NCBI GenBank assembly: GCA_023416655.1
Contig: JAEZHK010000095.1
Coordinates: forward strand, 1 to 55,581
Reading direction: 5' to 3'
Length of the DNA: 55,581 nucleotides
Origin: Bacillota bacterium
GTDB lineage: Bacteria; Bacillota; Clostridia; Christensenellales; Aristaeellaceae
Shown here piece after piece: positions 41,965-50,437 of the stretch. The notes beneath the pieces are model-generated. The model was not told the origin of the DNA. It did not search any database and was given only the letters and a program-made list of their open reading frames with translations. Position 1 is the first letter of the stretch. Each line of letters opens with the position of its first letter. A program made the position numbers and the translations under genes.

Positions 41965-42456
41965 ATGAGAGTGTGCAAAAGTTTGCTTGCGCTCGTTTGC
42001 CTTGTGCTGGTTGCATCGATGGCCCTCGCGCCGCTCGGCGCGGCGGCGGAGAAGGGCAAGATCTACAGGGCGACCGAGGGCGGGGTGCGCATCCGCGAGA
42101 AGGCGCAGTCCGGCTCCACCGTCATCGGCAAGCTGAAAAAGGGCGAGAAGGTCATCCATCTGAGCACCAAGAACAGCTGGTGGCGGATCAAGACCTCCAA
42201 AGGCCTGATCGGTTACGTATTTCCCTCCAACCTGAAGTACTACCGCACCTACGAGGTGGGCAAGATATACCGGGCGAGCTCCTCCAAGGGCGTCAAGGTC
42301 TATAAAAAGGCCTCCTCGTCGTCCGGCGTCAAGGGCACACTGACCCGGAAGTACAATGTGGTCTTGCTGGCGAAGTCCGGTTCCTGGGGCCTCATCCGGG
42401 TGATCAAAAACGGCAAGGTCGGCTACCTGCCGCTGACGAGCCTGATCGCGGCGTAG
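41965..42456 (+). CDS. Secreted protein with two bacterial SH3 domains
   Basis: 163 residues: signal peptide 1-27, then two SH3b domains at about 32-92 (GVRIREKAQSGSTVIGKLKK, WWRIKTSKGLIGYVFPSNL) and 98-163 (KGVKVYKKASSSSGVKGTL, WGLIRVIKNGKVGYLPLTSL). It is highly basic and probably binds cell wall. No catalytic domain. ATG 41965 has AAGGAG 9 bases upstream; a TACAAT near 41915 may be its -10. It ends at the 42480 terminator. Confidence 0.83.
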   Translation: MRVCKSLLALVCLVLVASMALAPLGAAAEKGKIYRATEGGVRIREKAQSGSTVIGKLKKGEKVIHLSTKNSWWRIKTSKGLIGYVFPSNLKYYRTYEVGKIYRASSSKGVKVYKKASSSSGVKGTLTRKYNVVLLAKSGSWGLIRVIKNGKVGYLPLTSLIAA

Positions 42457-42479
42457 CCCCGATCCCTCCCGACGTTCGT

Positions 42480-42506
42480 CCCGCGCCTTTACGGCGCGGG
42501 ATTTTT
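42480..42506 (+). terminator. Terminator of the SH3-domain gene
   Basis: CCCGCGCC/GGCGCGGG perfect 8-bp stem, loop TTTAC, then ATTTTTG. Confidence 0.82.
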
Positions 42507-42516
42507 GTTGTATAAT
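42488..42516 (+). promoter_or_regulatory. Promoter of ugd, overlapping the preceding terminator
   Basis: TATAAT at 42511-42516 with TTTACG at 42488-42493, a 17-base spacer. The -35 is in the loop and arm of the upstream terminator hairpin. Confidence 0.55.
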
Positions 42517-42558
42517 GCTTCTGAATGTAAAGTCACTTCCTGGGATTGGAGACGAAGT

Positions 42559-43884
42559 ATGAAAGCGTATAACATCGCGGTGGCGGGCACGGGGTATGTG
42601 GGCCTTGTGGCGGGCGTGTGCTTTGCGCACGTGGGGCATCAGGTAACCTGCGTCGACGTGGACGAGGCCAAGGTCTTGAGAATGCGCGCGGGCGAATCGC
42701 CCATATACGAAGAGGGCCTGGAGGAACTGATGCGTCAGACGCTGGCCGCGGGGCGCATCCGGTTCACCACCGACTACGAGGACGCCTACAGAAGTGCCGA
42801 CGCCATCTTCATCGGCGTGGGCACGCCGGAACAGCCGGACGGTTCGGCGAACCTGTCCTACATCGCCACCGCCGCCCGGCAGATCGCCGAGACCGTGGAA
42901 AAGGATTGCCTGGTTGTGGTCAAGTCCACCGTCCCGGTGGGCACAAACGACAAGGTGGAGCAGTTCATCCACGACTTCCTGGCCCACGACGTCAAGGTCG
43001 AAGTGGCCTCCAACCCCGAATTCCTGGCCCAGGGCACCGCGGTGCGCGACACGCTGAAGGCGCAGCGCATCATCATCGGCACCGAGGGTGAAAACGCCGA
43101 GCGCATGCTGAAGGAGATCTACGAACCCTTCGGCCTTCCGATTGTGTCGGTGGGCCGCCGCAGCGCGGAGATGATCAAGTACGCCTCCAACGACTTTCTG
43201 GCGCTCAAGATTTCCTACATGAACGACATCGCCAACCTCTGTGAGCTGGTGGGCGCGGACATCACCGAGGTGGCCACCGGCATGAGCTACGACGAGCGCA
43301 TCGGCAAGCGCTACCTGAACGCCGGGGTGGGCTATGGCGGAAGTTGCTTCCCCAAGGACACCAAGGCGCTGAGGTTTTTAGCCAAGCAGTGCGGCTACCG
43401 GCTGCGCACGGTGGACGCGACGGTGGAGGTCAACGAGGCGCAGAAGACGGTGCTGTTCCAGAAAGCCTGCCGCAGGCTCATCACCTTCGACCGGCTGAAG
43501 GTGGCCGTGCTGGGCGTGGCGTTCAAGGCGGGGACGGACGATCTTCGGGAAGCGCCGGCCCTCGACAACGTGCAGCTGTTGCTGGACGCGGGGGCGATCA
43601 TCCACTTCTTCGATCCGGTCGCGGCCGCCGCGTTCGAGCGCAAATTCCCCGGCCGGGTGATCTCCGAGAAGACGCCGGAGGACGCGCTCGCGGGCGCCAA
43701 CGTGTGCTTCGCGTTTACCGAGTGGCCCGAGATCCGCGCGCTGAAGCCGGAGACCTTCAAAAAGTGCATGCGCACGCCGCTGGTCTACGACGGGCGAAAC
43801 CTCTTCAGTCCGCATCAGATGACCGCGGCGGGCGTCGAATACCACTCCATCGGTCGCCGGGGCGGCGTCCCGACTGGGAAGTAG
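42559..43884 (+). CDS. ugd: UDP-glucose 6-dehydrogenase
   Basis: A 441-residue UDP-sugar dehydrogenase of usual length, oxidising UDP-glucose to UDP-glucuronate. Seen: the NAD Rossmann motif VAGTGYVGLVAG (about 7-18), FIGVGTPEQPDGS, STVPVGTND, SNPEFLAQGTAVRD, the catalytic cysteine in GVGYGGSCFPKDT (about 262), and the C-terminal LGVAFKAGTDDLREAPA. It supplies glucuronate for surface polysaccharide. ATG 42559 has GGAG 8 bases upstream. Single gene with its own promoter; no glycosyltransferase lies next to it. Confidence 0.95.
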   Translation: MKAYNIAVAGTGYVGLVAGVCFAHVGHQVTCVDVDEAKVLRMRAGESPIYEEGLEELMRQTLAAGRIRFTTDYEDAYRSADAIFIGVGTPEQPDGSANLSYIATAARQIAETVEKDCLVVVKSTVPVGTNDKVEQFIHDFLAHDVKVEVASNPEFLAQGTAVRDTLKAQRIIIGTEGENAERMLKEIYEPFGLPIVSVGRRSAEMIKYASNDFLALKISYMNDIANLCELVGADITEVATGMSYDERIGKRYLNAGVGYGGSCFPKDTKALRFLAKQCGYRLRTVDATVEVNEAQKTVLFQKACRRLITFDRLKVAVLGVAFKAGTDDLREAPALDNVQLLLDAGAIIHFFDPVAAAAFERKFPGRVISEKTPEDALAGANVCFAFTEWPEIRALKPETFKKCMRTPLVYDGRNLFSPHQMTAAGVEYHSIGRRGGVPTGK

Positions 43885-43985
43885 CTGCCGACTGCCCGCG
43901 GGCAATTTGGAAAATGAACCAAGCGGCGCGCTGCCGCGTCTTATGATGGGAATATTGGCATACCGCCGGAAGCGGAGGGATGAAG

Positions 43986-45524
43986 GTGCTCTCAAGCGTC
44001 CATACAGGGCTGGGCGGGTTTTTCCTGTCCGGTGGGATCAACCTGGTGCTCTACATCCTGCTGACGGCGGTGTTTTTGTACTGCCTGATCCGGGGCATCG
44101 CGCCGCTCACGGCTTCCCGGCAGGCGCTTCTGCGCGGCGTTCGATCGCTCCGAAAGGGCGACAAGGCCAAAAGGTCCTGGCGCGACGAGGGCTTCCTGGG
44201 TAACCAGCTGCAGGCCCGGTGGAGCGCGTACCTCACGACCCAGTTCTTCCTGGAAGAGCAGTTTGAAGCCAGCGCCAAGGTGGAGGACTACATTGGCGAG
44301 GACGACGTCTGCCCGCCGGAATCCGCGGCGCTGAGCGAATCCGCGCCCGGCATCATGATGTCGCTGGGATTTTTGGGCACACTGATCGGGCTGTGGCAGG
44401 GCTTGCCCGGCGCGTTGGGCACGGCGGATATGCTGTCCGCCGTCCGCGTGGCGCTCGCGCCCGCGATCGTGGGGGGCGCGCTGGCGGTGCTCTACGCAAT
44501 CATCCACCGCTTCACAATGAGCGGCGCTCAGGGCGCGCTGGCCTCGTTCTACGACGCCATGGCGCGCCACGCGCACACCCCGCAGGTGGACCCGGCTGCG
44601 CAGGCGGCGCTTCTTGCGCGCGAACAGGCCGAGCGCATCCAATCGCTGGCGGAGGACGTGTCCGAAAAGCTCGCCGACCGCTTTGCCGCCTCGATGTCAA
44701 AAGCCATCGCCCCGCTGACCGGGGAGCTGGAGCGGTTCACTCAGGCGGCCTCCCGGGAGCAGGTGCGCGGCGTGGACGCGTTGGTCAGCCGCTTCGTGGG
44801 GCTTCTCGACGAGCGGATGGGCGGCGGCATGGAAAAGCTGTCCACGACCATCGACGGCCTTTGCAAGAGCCACCAGATGATTCAGGACGATTTGAAAAAA
44901 GCCGCCGACGGCATGGCCCGCGTGTCCCGCGACATGGGCGAGGCGCAGCGGCTGTCCCAGGACATGATCGACAAGTTCGACGGGTACCTGACGCGCCTGG
45001 GCGGCGCGCAGGCGATGGTGGAGGAGGGCTACAGCCGCATCTCCGCCAACGTCGAGCACCTAGAGATCGTCGCCCGGCAGCAGAACAACTACCTTTTGTC
45101 GGTGGGCAAGCTGCAAAACGAGTGGTCCAAGGCGCTCTCCGCCTTCCAGACCGCCGCGGACCAGTTCGCCAAGGTCTCCACCGACAATTCGCTCGCGGCC
45201 AGTCAGGCCATGTCCCGCGCCGCAGAGGAATTGAAGAAGTCCAGCGAGGCGCTGGCGCAGAGCCATCAGGCGCTGTCCACGGGCGTCACCCGCGAGATTG
45301 AAAAGGCCTACGGCTCCTTCTTCCAGGGCGCGGGCAAGACCACGGACCAGCTCAACTGGCTGATGGAGAACATCAAGGCCACGCTGGCCCGGCTTCCGGA
45401 CCTTCTGGACGACACCGCGGCCATCTACGCGGGCCAGGCCGACCGGCTGACCGACGCTCTGAGGAGCGCGCAGGCCGCGCTGGAGGACGCTGTCGACCGT
45501 ATCGGCGCGTATGGAGGGCGATGA
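43986..45524 (+). CDS. MotA/TolQ/ExbB-like membrane protein with long helical tail (ZorA-like)
   Basis: About 512 residues. Three membrane helices: about 12-35 (INLVLYILLTAVFLYCLI), 123-140 (IMMSLGFLGTLIGLWQGL, the conserved MotA/TolQ core) and 156-177 (LAPAIVGGALAVLYAII). A cytoplasmic tail of about 330 residues follows, almost wholly helical and heptad-like (SEKLADRFAASMSKAIAPL, AAEELKKSSEALAQSHQAL). This is the architecture of ZorA, the stator of Zorya systems. Start: ATG 43980 abuts GGAGGG, GTG 43986 has 6-base spacing and is preferred. It overlaps or nearly abuts the OmpA-like gene. No ZorC, ZorD or ZorE is present. Confidence 0.78.
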   Translation: MLSSVHTGLGGFFLSGGINLVLYILLTAVFLYCLIRGIAPLTASRQALLRGVRSLRKGDKAKRSWRDEGFLGNQLQARWSAYLTTQFFLEEQFEASAKVEDYIGEDDVCPPESAALSESAPGIMMSLGFLGTLIGLWQGLPGALGTADMLSAVRVALAPAIVGGALAVLYAIIHRFTMSGAQGALASFYDAMARHAHTPQVDPAAQAALLAREQAERIQSLAEDVSEKLADRFAASMSKAIAPLTGELERFTQAASREQVRGVDALVSRFVGLLDERMGGGMEKLSTTIDGLCKSHQMIQDDLKKAADGMARVSRDMGEAQRLSQDMIDKFDGYLTRLGGAQAMVEEGYSRISANVEHLEIVARQQNNYLLSVGKLQNEWSKALSAFQTAADQFAKVSTDNSLAASQAMSRAAEELKKSSEALAQSHQALSTGVTREIEKAYGSFFQGAGKTTDQLNWLMENIKATLARLPDLLDDTAAIYAGQADRLTDALRSAQAALEDAVDRIGAYGGR

Positions 45525-45526
45525 CC

Positions 45527-46459
45527 ATGAAGCCCAGGCGCAGACGCCTCACGGTCAGCCTGCCGGTGAGCGCGATGATGGCGCTCACGGTGCTGGTGGT
45601 CGCCGTGGTGCTGGTGTTCGGCGCATTCCAGCAGCAGTCCGTCAACGAACAATTGGGCGCCGAGGTCGCCGGACGGGACAAGCTTCTGGACCAGCGGGAG
45701 GCGTCGCTCGACCAGCGCAGGAGCGAGCTGGACCGGCGGGACGACGCGGTTGAGAGCCAGGAGCTTGCGATCAGCAATCAGCAGAAGGCGCTCGACGCGC
45801 GGCAGGCCCGGTTGGATGGGCAGGACGCGTCGCTGAAGGCGCGGGAGCAGACGCTGGAAAGCGGCGTTCAGGCGCTTCAGAAGGAGCAGGCGGCGCTTCA
45901 GCAGGCCGAAACCGACCTCGCCTCCCGGGAACAGCTCTTCCGAAACGCGCAGGCGGAGACCGACGCGTTTCTGAGCGACTATGCCGAGCTTCAAAAGGCG
46001 GTGGACGCCGCGCTGGACGCGAGGTCGCGCATCGCTTCCAAGATATCGTTGGCGCTCAGGGCCGCCGGACTTTCCGCGACGGCGGACGGGGATGGCGGCG
46101 TGTCGCTCGGGCTGGACAGCCTGTTCAATGAATCCTCGGCCATCCTCACGAAGTCCGGGCAGCAGGCGCTGGACGCGTTCCTGCCCGTCTGGTATGGCGC
46201 GATCAGTGGCGAGAGCCTGGCGGTGATTTCGGTGGAGGCGCAGACGTCCCTCGAGGATGATGAGGCGGGGGACCTGGCCGCGCGGCGCGCGGCGGCCATC
46301 GTGAACTACGCGTCGAACGCCCCGGCGCTGGACGCCGCCGTGCGGAATGCCTTCCGGAGCACGGCTCTTTCGGGCGCGCGTCCGGGTGGGGAGGAGAACC
46401 TCGCGGTCTTCCGGTTTTATTTAAATAGCGACGCGCTGCGCAAGGCGAGAGCGGGATAA
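45527..46459 (+). CDS. OmpA/MotB-like coiled-coil membrane protein (ZorB-like)
   Basis: About 310 residues: a basic N-terminus, one membrane helix (about 10-34, LPVSAMMALTVLVVAVVLVF), a long coiled coil (about 40-150, rich in QQ, LDQR and EQ heptads), and a C-terminal domain (about 180-305) with the MotB/OmpA layout: LGLDSLFNESSAILTKSGQQ, VISVEAQTS in place of VEGHTD, and DLAARRAAAIVNYA for the LSxxRAxxV helix. The helix lacks the proton-carrying Asp of MotB/ZorB/TolR, a key absence. ATG 45521 overlaps the upstream stop; ATG 45527 has the better distance from GGAGGG. Confidence 0.75.
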   Translation: MKPRRRRLTVSLPVSAMMALTVLVVAVVLVFGAFQQQSVNEQLGAEVAGRDKLLDQREASLDQRRSELDRRDDAVESQELAISNQQKALDARQARLDGQDASLKAREQTLESGVQALQKEQAALQQAETDLASREQLFRNAQAETDAFLSDYAELQKAVDAALDARSRIASKISLALRAAGLSATADGDGGVSLGLDSLFNESSAILTKSGQQALDAFLPVWYGAISGESLAVISVEAQTSLEDDEAGDLAARRAAAIVNYASNAPALDAAVRNAFRSTALSGARPGGEENLAVFRFYLNSDALRKARAG

Positions 46460-46514
46460 TCAAATTCAGCCCCGCAATCCGGGCGCAAGCCGTTGAAATG
46501 GAGCGTTCTTAAAA

Positions 46515-47084
46515 GTGAAGTACATCCGCCGTGTTCTGTGGTACATCGCGTCGCACCTTTTGATCTTCAGCGTGATCGCGTCGGTCTTGATCCTCGCGTT
46601 CTACCTTTCGATGAACGCGGCCAACATCTACATCCTTTTGCAGGACGGCATGCGCCAGCGTACCGAAGTGATCCTGACGCGCGAAAATCCGGAATCGCTC
46701 AACAGCTTCTTCCGGGCGGACTTTTTAAAGAGCGACGAGGCGCTGGCGCTGGGTCTTTCCAGCCAATCGCCCTATGTGAATTACAAGATCACCGACTTCG
46801 AGTCGAGCGTCACGCTGGAGTGGATCTGGAGCTGGCCCTGGGAGGACACCGCGCAGGCGACCATCGTCTACCGCGTGCCGGTGATCCGCGGCACCGTGGT
46901 CTCCGGCAAGACCGCGCTGGTCAAGTCGGGGGTCCTCACGGCCAACCCGCCGGTCTGGCAGGGCGGGCGGTACAGCATGACCCTGTACCGCGTAAACGCG
47001 CAGTGGAAGATCGCGGGCATGCGGCAGACGCAGATCATCCTGGAGCCCGAACCGACGCCCGCGCCCACCGTGTCGCCGCAATGA
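46515..47084 (+). CDS. Single-pass membrane protein of unknown function, third gene of the ZorAB-like cassette
   Basis: 189 residues: a basic start, one N-terminal helix (about 8-32, VLWYIASHLLIFSVIASVLI), then an outer domain of mixed alpha/beta character (NYKITDFESSVTLEWIWSW, TIVYRVPVIRGTVVSG, QWKIAGMRQTQIIL) and a Pro-rich tail (PEPTPAPTVSP). The outer domain could be NTF2-like, but I do not recognise it. Start GTG 46515 has only a distant GGAG. Its stop overlaps the dusB start (ATGA), and it follows the OmpA-like gene by 55 bases without a terminator, so it belongs to the same operon. Confidence 0.7.
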   Translation: MKYIRRVLWYIASHLLIFSVIASVLILAFYLSMNAANIYILLQDGMRQRTEVILTRENPESLNSFFRADFLKSDEALALGLSSQSPYVNYKITDFESSVTLEWIWSWPWEDTAQATIVYRVPVIRGTVVSGKTALVKSGVLTANPPVWQGGRYSMTLYRVNAQWKIAGMRQTQIILEPEPTPAPTVSPQ

Positions 47085-48043
47085 GCCCGGATCTGAAGTT
47101 TTTGAGTGGCGCCGGCCTCTGCCCGATGGCCGGCGTCACCGATGTCACCTTCCGGCTGATCTGCCGGGAACTGGGGAGCGATTTCTCCACCACCGAGATG
47201 GTCAGCGCGAAAGGCTACCTCATGAGCCCCGGCCACCGGGCCGCGGTGGAACTGCTTTTGCGCGCGGAGCACGAGGGGCCGCTTGGGGTGCAGCTTTTCG
47301 GGCGGGATCCTTCGGCCATGGCCGAAGCCGCTAGGCGGCTCAGCGGTCAGGGCTTTTCGTTTGTCGACATCAACATGGGCTGCCCCGCGCCGAAGATCGT
47401 GTCGGGCGGCGAGGGCTCGGCGCTGATGAAGGAGCCGCTTACCGCGGGCCGCGTAATCGGCGCGGTGGTGAAGGCGGCGGGGCTGCCGGTCACGGTCAAA
47501 ATCCGCTCCGGCTGGGACAAAGAGCACATCAACGCGCCGGAACTTGCGCATATTGCGGAGGGGGAGGGCGCTTCGGCCATCACCGTTCATGCCCGCACCC
47601 GCGACCAGTTTTATTCCGGCCGTGCCGACCGGCGCGTGATTGCGGAAGTGGTCCGTGCGGTAAATATACCGGTGATTGGAAACGGCGACGTGGCCTCCTT
47701 CCGGGACGCGGCGGCGATGCGTGAGGAAACGCTCTGCCACGGCGTCGCGGTGGGCCGGGCGGCCCGCGGAAACCCGTGGGTCTTCCGCGAGATCGCCTGC
47801 GGGATGTTGGGCGAGGGGTATGTCCCGCCTACCATCGCAGAGCGGCTCACGATGGCCCTGCGCCATCTGGACATGCTGGCCGCGCTCCACGGCGAGGAAC
47901 GGGCGGTGCGCGAAATGCGCGGCCACATCGCGGCCTACGCGCAAGGGGCGAGGGGTTGCGCCAGGCTCCGGGCCAGTGTGATGACGCTGCACCGCGTGGA
48001 CGAGGTGCGCACGGCGCTTCAGGAATTTTTGAACGAAGGTTGA
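47081..48043 (+). CDS. dusB: tRNA-dihydrouridine synthase
   Basis: A 320-residue Dus enzyme; it reduces uridines in tRNA using FMN and NADPH. Seen: LCPMAGVTDVTFRLICRELG near the N-terminus, the active-site cysteine in INMGCPAPKIV (about 100), VKIRSGWD, ITVHARTRDQFYSG (catalytic His/Arg region), VIGNGDV and the C-terminal helical RNA-binding domain. The Dus start ATG overlaps the stop of the unknown membrane protein gene. The DusB subgroup is assigned from length and motifs. Confidence 0.92.
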   Translation: MSPDLKFLSGAGLCPMAGVTDVTFRLICRELGSDFSTTEMVSAKGYLMSPGHRAAVELLLRAEHEGPLGVQLFGRDPSAMAEAARRLSGQGFSFVDINMGCPAPKIVSGGEGSALMKEPLTAGRVIGAVVKAAGLPVTVKIRSGWDKEHINAPELAHIAEGEGASAITVHARTRDQFYSGRADRRVIAEVVRAVNIPVIGNGDVASFRDAAAMREETLCHGVAVGRAARGNPWVFREIACGMLGEGYVPPTIAERLTMALRHLDMLAALHGEERAVREMRGHIAAYAQGARGCARLRASVMTLHRVDEVRTALQEFLNEG

Positions 48044-48047
48044 CCCG

Positions 48048-48896
48048 ATGCAGTACAGGTTCTCGCCGCTCTTCAGCGGCTCCAACGGCAACGCCATCCT
48101 GGTGGAGATGGACGACGCGCGCATCCTGATCGATGCGGGCGTTTCCGGCTCTCGCATCGTCCACGCGCTGGAAACCCTGGGCGTGACCCCCGGCATGATC
48201 GACGGCATCCTGATCACCCACGAGCACTCCGACCACGTGCAGGGCGCGTGCATCCTGTCCAGAAAGTACGACATTCCGCTCTACGCCACCCGCGGCACCT
48301 GGGCGGCGATGGCGGGCAGGATGGGGCGGCTCTCGCCGTCGAACATCCGGGACCTGCGCGTGCTTCAGGACTTCTACATCGGCCGCATCAGCGTGATGCC
48401 CTTCCCGCTGCCCCACGACGCGGCGGAGCCGGTGGGCTTCTGCGTCACCTGCGGCGGGCGGCGCGTGGCGGTGGCCACCGATATCGGGCACGTCAAGGGC
48501 GACTGGCTGGAGGCGATCTCCGGCTGCGACCTGGTGCTCCTTGAGTCCAACCACGACGTGAACATGCTCAAGGCGGGCCGCTACCCCTACGAACTCAAGC
48601 GGCGCATCCTGGGCAACTATGGCCACCTCTCCAACGAGACGGCGGCGGGCGTGGCGGTGAAGTTGGCGCAGTCCGGCGTGGGCCACATCGTGCTGGGGCA
48701 CTTGTCGGGTGAGAACAACTTCCCGGAGCTCGCGCTGCGCACCGTGCACGACGCGCTGGAAGCCGAAGGCTTCTGCCCGGGCGTGGACATTGGCCTGGAT
48801 GTCGCGAAGAGAAGCGAGCCCAACGGCGTGTACACGCTGGAGCCCGAGGGAAGCCGCTTTGCCAGAACGGAGGGGGAACCGTTTGTCTGGTTTTGA
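48048..48896 (+). CDS. walJ: Metallo-beta-lactamase-fold hydrolase WalJ/YycJ
   Basis: A 282-residue MBL-fold protein of the YycJ/WalJ group, usual length. Seen: SPLFSGSNGNAILVE at the start, metal motif THEHSDHVQG (about 57), DAGVSGSRI, LLESNHDVNML and HLSGENNFPELA. The family is linked to cell-wall regulation and is probably a nuclease. Here it is not next to walKR; it stands 4 bases after dusB and overlaps the CPBP gene, and rlmH follows, an order seen widely in Firmicutes. Confidence 0.9.
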   Translation: MQYRFSPLFSGSNGNAILVEMDDARILIDAGVSGSRIVHALETLGVTPGMIDGILITHEHSDHVQGACILSRKYDIPLYATRGTWAAMAGRMGRLSPSNIRDLRVLQDFYIGRISVMPFPLPHDAAEPVGFCVTCGGRRVAVATDIGHVKGDWLEAISGCDLVLLESNHDVNMLKAGRYPYELKRRILGNYGHLSNETAAGVAVKLAQSGVGHIVLGHLSGENNFPELALRTVHDALEAEGFCPGVDIGLDVAKRSEPNGVYTLEPEGSRFARTEGEPFVWF

Positions 48897-49887
48897 GGGG
48901 AACAACCTTCTGGACGGGGATTTCCGGTTCTGGGCGCGCCGCCCCGCCATCCTGTCGGCCAACAGCCTGTACCTCTTGGCGGCGGCGGGCCTTCCGGCGA
49001 TCGCGTTCGCGCTGATGCTGGCGGTGCAGCTCTTTGGGCTGCGGCTGGACGACCAGGCGTCTATGACGCTCACGTCGTTCGTTTATTATCCGCTCCTGAT
49101 TGGCCTGCCGGTATTTTTGTACGCCCGAAAACGGGAGGGTGTGCCCCGCGCGATGCGCCTGAACCCGCTGCCGCCCTCCATGGCGCTGGTTTCGGCGCTG
49201 GCGGCGCTGGCGGGCGTGATGGCGGCGATCTCGCTGGGCTCTCTTTGGATGATCGCGCTGGAGGGCTTGGGCGCGCGGCTTATCAACCAGCAGATTCCCG
49301 TGGCAAACGGGTCGGGACCGCTGATGATGCTGGTTTTGACCACCTGCATGCTGCCCGGCGTATTTGAGGAGCTTTTGTTCCGCGGCTTCATCCTGGGCGC
49401 GTGGGAGCGGCGCGGCACACTCTATGGGCTTGTTGTGTCAACGCTCCTCTTCTCCATGCTACACGGCTCCATCGTCGGCCTGCCCACGCAGATCATGCTG
49501 GGGTTCGCCATCGGCTACCTCGTGATCAATACGGACTCGCTCTACGCGGGCATGATCTACCACACGGTGCACAACGCCGCGCTGGTGGTGCTCTCGCAGC
49601 TGCAACCTCAGGAGGCCGCCGCCGGGCAGACGCTCTACGGCAGCGTGGGCGGCGCGGCGGGCGTGATGCTCTTGGCGCTTCAGACGCTGGTCTACGGCGC
49701 GGTGTTCTGGGCGATCCTGGCGGTGTCCGCGTGGTATCGGGAGCGGAAGGGCCGCTCGTTTGAGCAGATCGAGCGCGTCGACCGCACGCCGCTGAACTGG
49801 CAGGAACTGCTTGTGCTGCTGGCCGGGATGGTCACGGTGGGCTGCATGTACCTGATGGACCTGCTCACGATGCTCCGGGTGATCTGA
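48883..49887 (+). CDS. CPBP-family intramembrane metalloprotease
   Basis: A 334-residue polytopic membrane protein with about eight helices. The Abi/CPBP catalytic motifs are all present: GVFEELLFRGF (EExxxR, about 160), LLFSMLHGS (FxxxH) and IYHTVHNAA (HxxxN). Such Rce1-like proteases cleave peptides in the membrane; substrates are seldom known. The start is TTG 48883, 7 bases after GGAGGGGG and 14 bases inside the walJ gene. Its last base is shared with the rlmH start. Confidence 0.88.
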   Translation: MSGFEGNNLLDGDFRFWARRPAILSANSLYLLAAAGLPAIAFALMLAVQLFGLRLDDQASMTLTSFVYYPLLIGLPVFLYARKREGVPRAMRLNPLPPSMALVSALAALAGVMAAISLGSLWMIALEGLGARLINQQIPVANGSGPLMMLVLTTCMLPGVFEELLFRGFILGAWERRGTLYGLVVSTLLFSMLHGSIVGLPTQIMLGFAIGYLVINTDSLYAGMIYHTVHNAALVVLSQLQPQEAAAGQTLYGSVGGAAGVMLLALQTLVYGAVFWAILAVSAWYRERKGRSFEQIERVDRTPLNWQELLVLLAGMVTVGCMYLMDLLTMLRVI

Positions 49888-50360
49888 TGAACATACTGAT
49901 TCTCACCGTCGGCAGGCTCAAGGAGGACTGGCAGCGCGCCGCGTGTCAGGAGTATTTGAAGCGCCTGACGCGCTACGGCAGCTTTGAAGTTCAGGAGGTC
50001 AACGACCAGCCGGAGCCGGAGAAGACAAACGAAGCGCTGGCGCAGCAGATCCTGGAAAAGGAGGGGCGGGAGCTCCTGAAGCGGATCCGCCCGGAGGACC
50101 GGGTGGTGGCGCTGGCGATTCAGGGTGCTCAGCCCGACTCGGTGGGGCTTGCGAGGATGCTTCAGGGCTGGGAGGACGGCAGGCGGCTGGTGCTGGTGAT
50201 CGGCGGCTCGCTGGGCCTTTCGCCGGAGGTGCTGGCGCGGGCCGAGGCTCGGCTGTCCTTCTCCAACCTCACCTTTCCGCACCAGCTTTTCCGGGTGCTG
50301 GTGCTGGAGCAGTTGTACCGGTCGGTGCGCATCCTCTCAGGACAGAAATACCATAAATAA
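49887..50360 (+). CDS. rlmH: 23S rRNA (pseudouridine-1915-N3)-methyltransferase
   Basis: A 157-residue SPOUT methyltransferase of exact family length; it methylates pseudouridine 1915 of 23S rRNA on the assembled ribosome. Seen: ILTVGRLKEDWQ at the start, VVALAIQGAQPDSV, the SAM-knot loop VIGGSLGLSPEVL (about 109-121) and the C-terminal LSFSNLTFPHQLFRVLVLEQ. The start ATG shares a base with the CPBP stop (TGATG). End of the run that begins at the MotA-like gene. Confidence 0.96.
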   Translation: MNILILTVGRLKEDWQRAACQEYLKRLTRYGSFEVQEVNDQPEPEKTNEALAQQILEKEGRELLKRIRPEDRVVALAIQGAQPDSVGLARMLQGWEDGRRLVLVIGGSLGLSPEVLARAEARLSFSNLTFPHQLFRVLVLEQLYRSVRILSGQKYHK

Positions 50361-50437
50361 AGCGATGAAAACCCTTCGTGGAGTTCCGGCTGACCCGTCC
50401 GGTTGGGTTGGAACGTGCTTTGAAGGCGGGAGGGCGC

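Noticed and set aside
43986..47084. A complete Zorya defence system
   Set aside because: Only ZorA/ZorB-like architectures are present; no ZorC, ZorD (helicase) or ZorE (HNH) gene lies within the window, and the motor Asp is missing.
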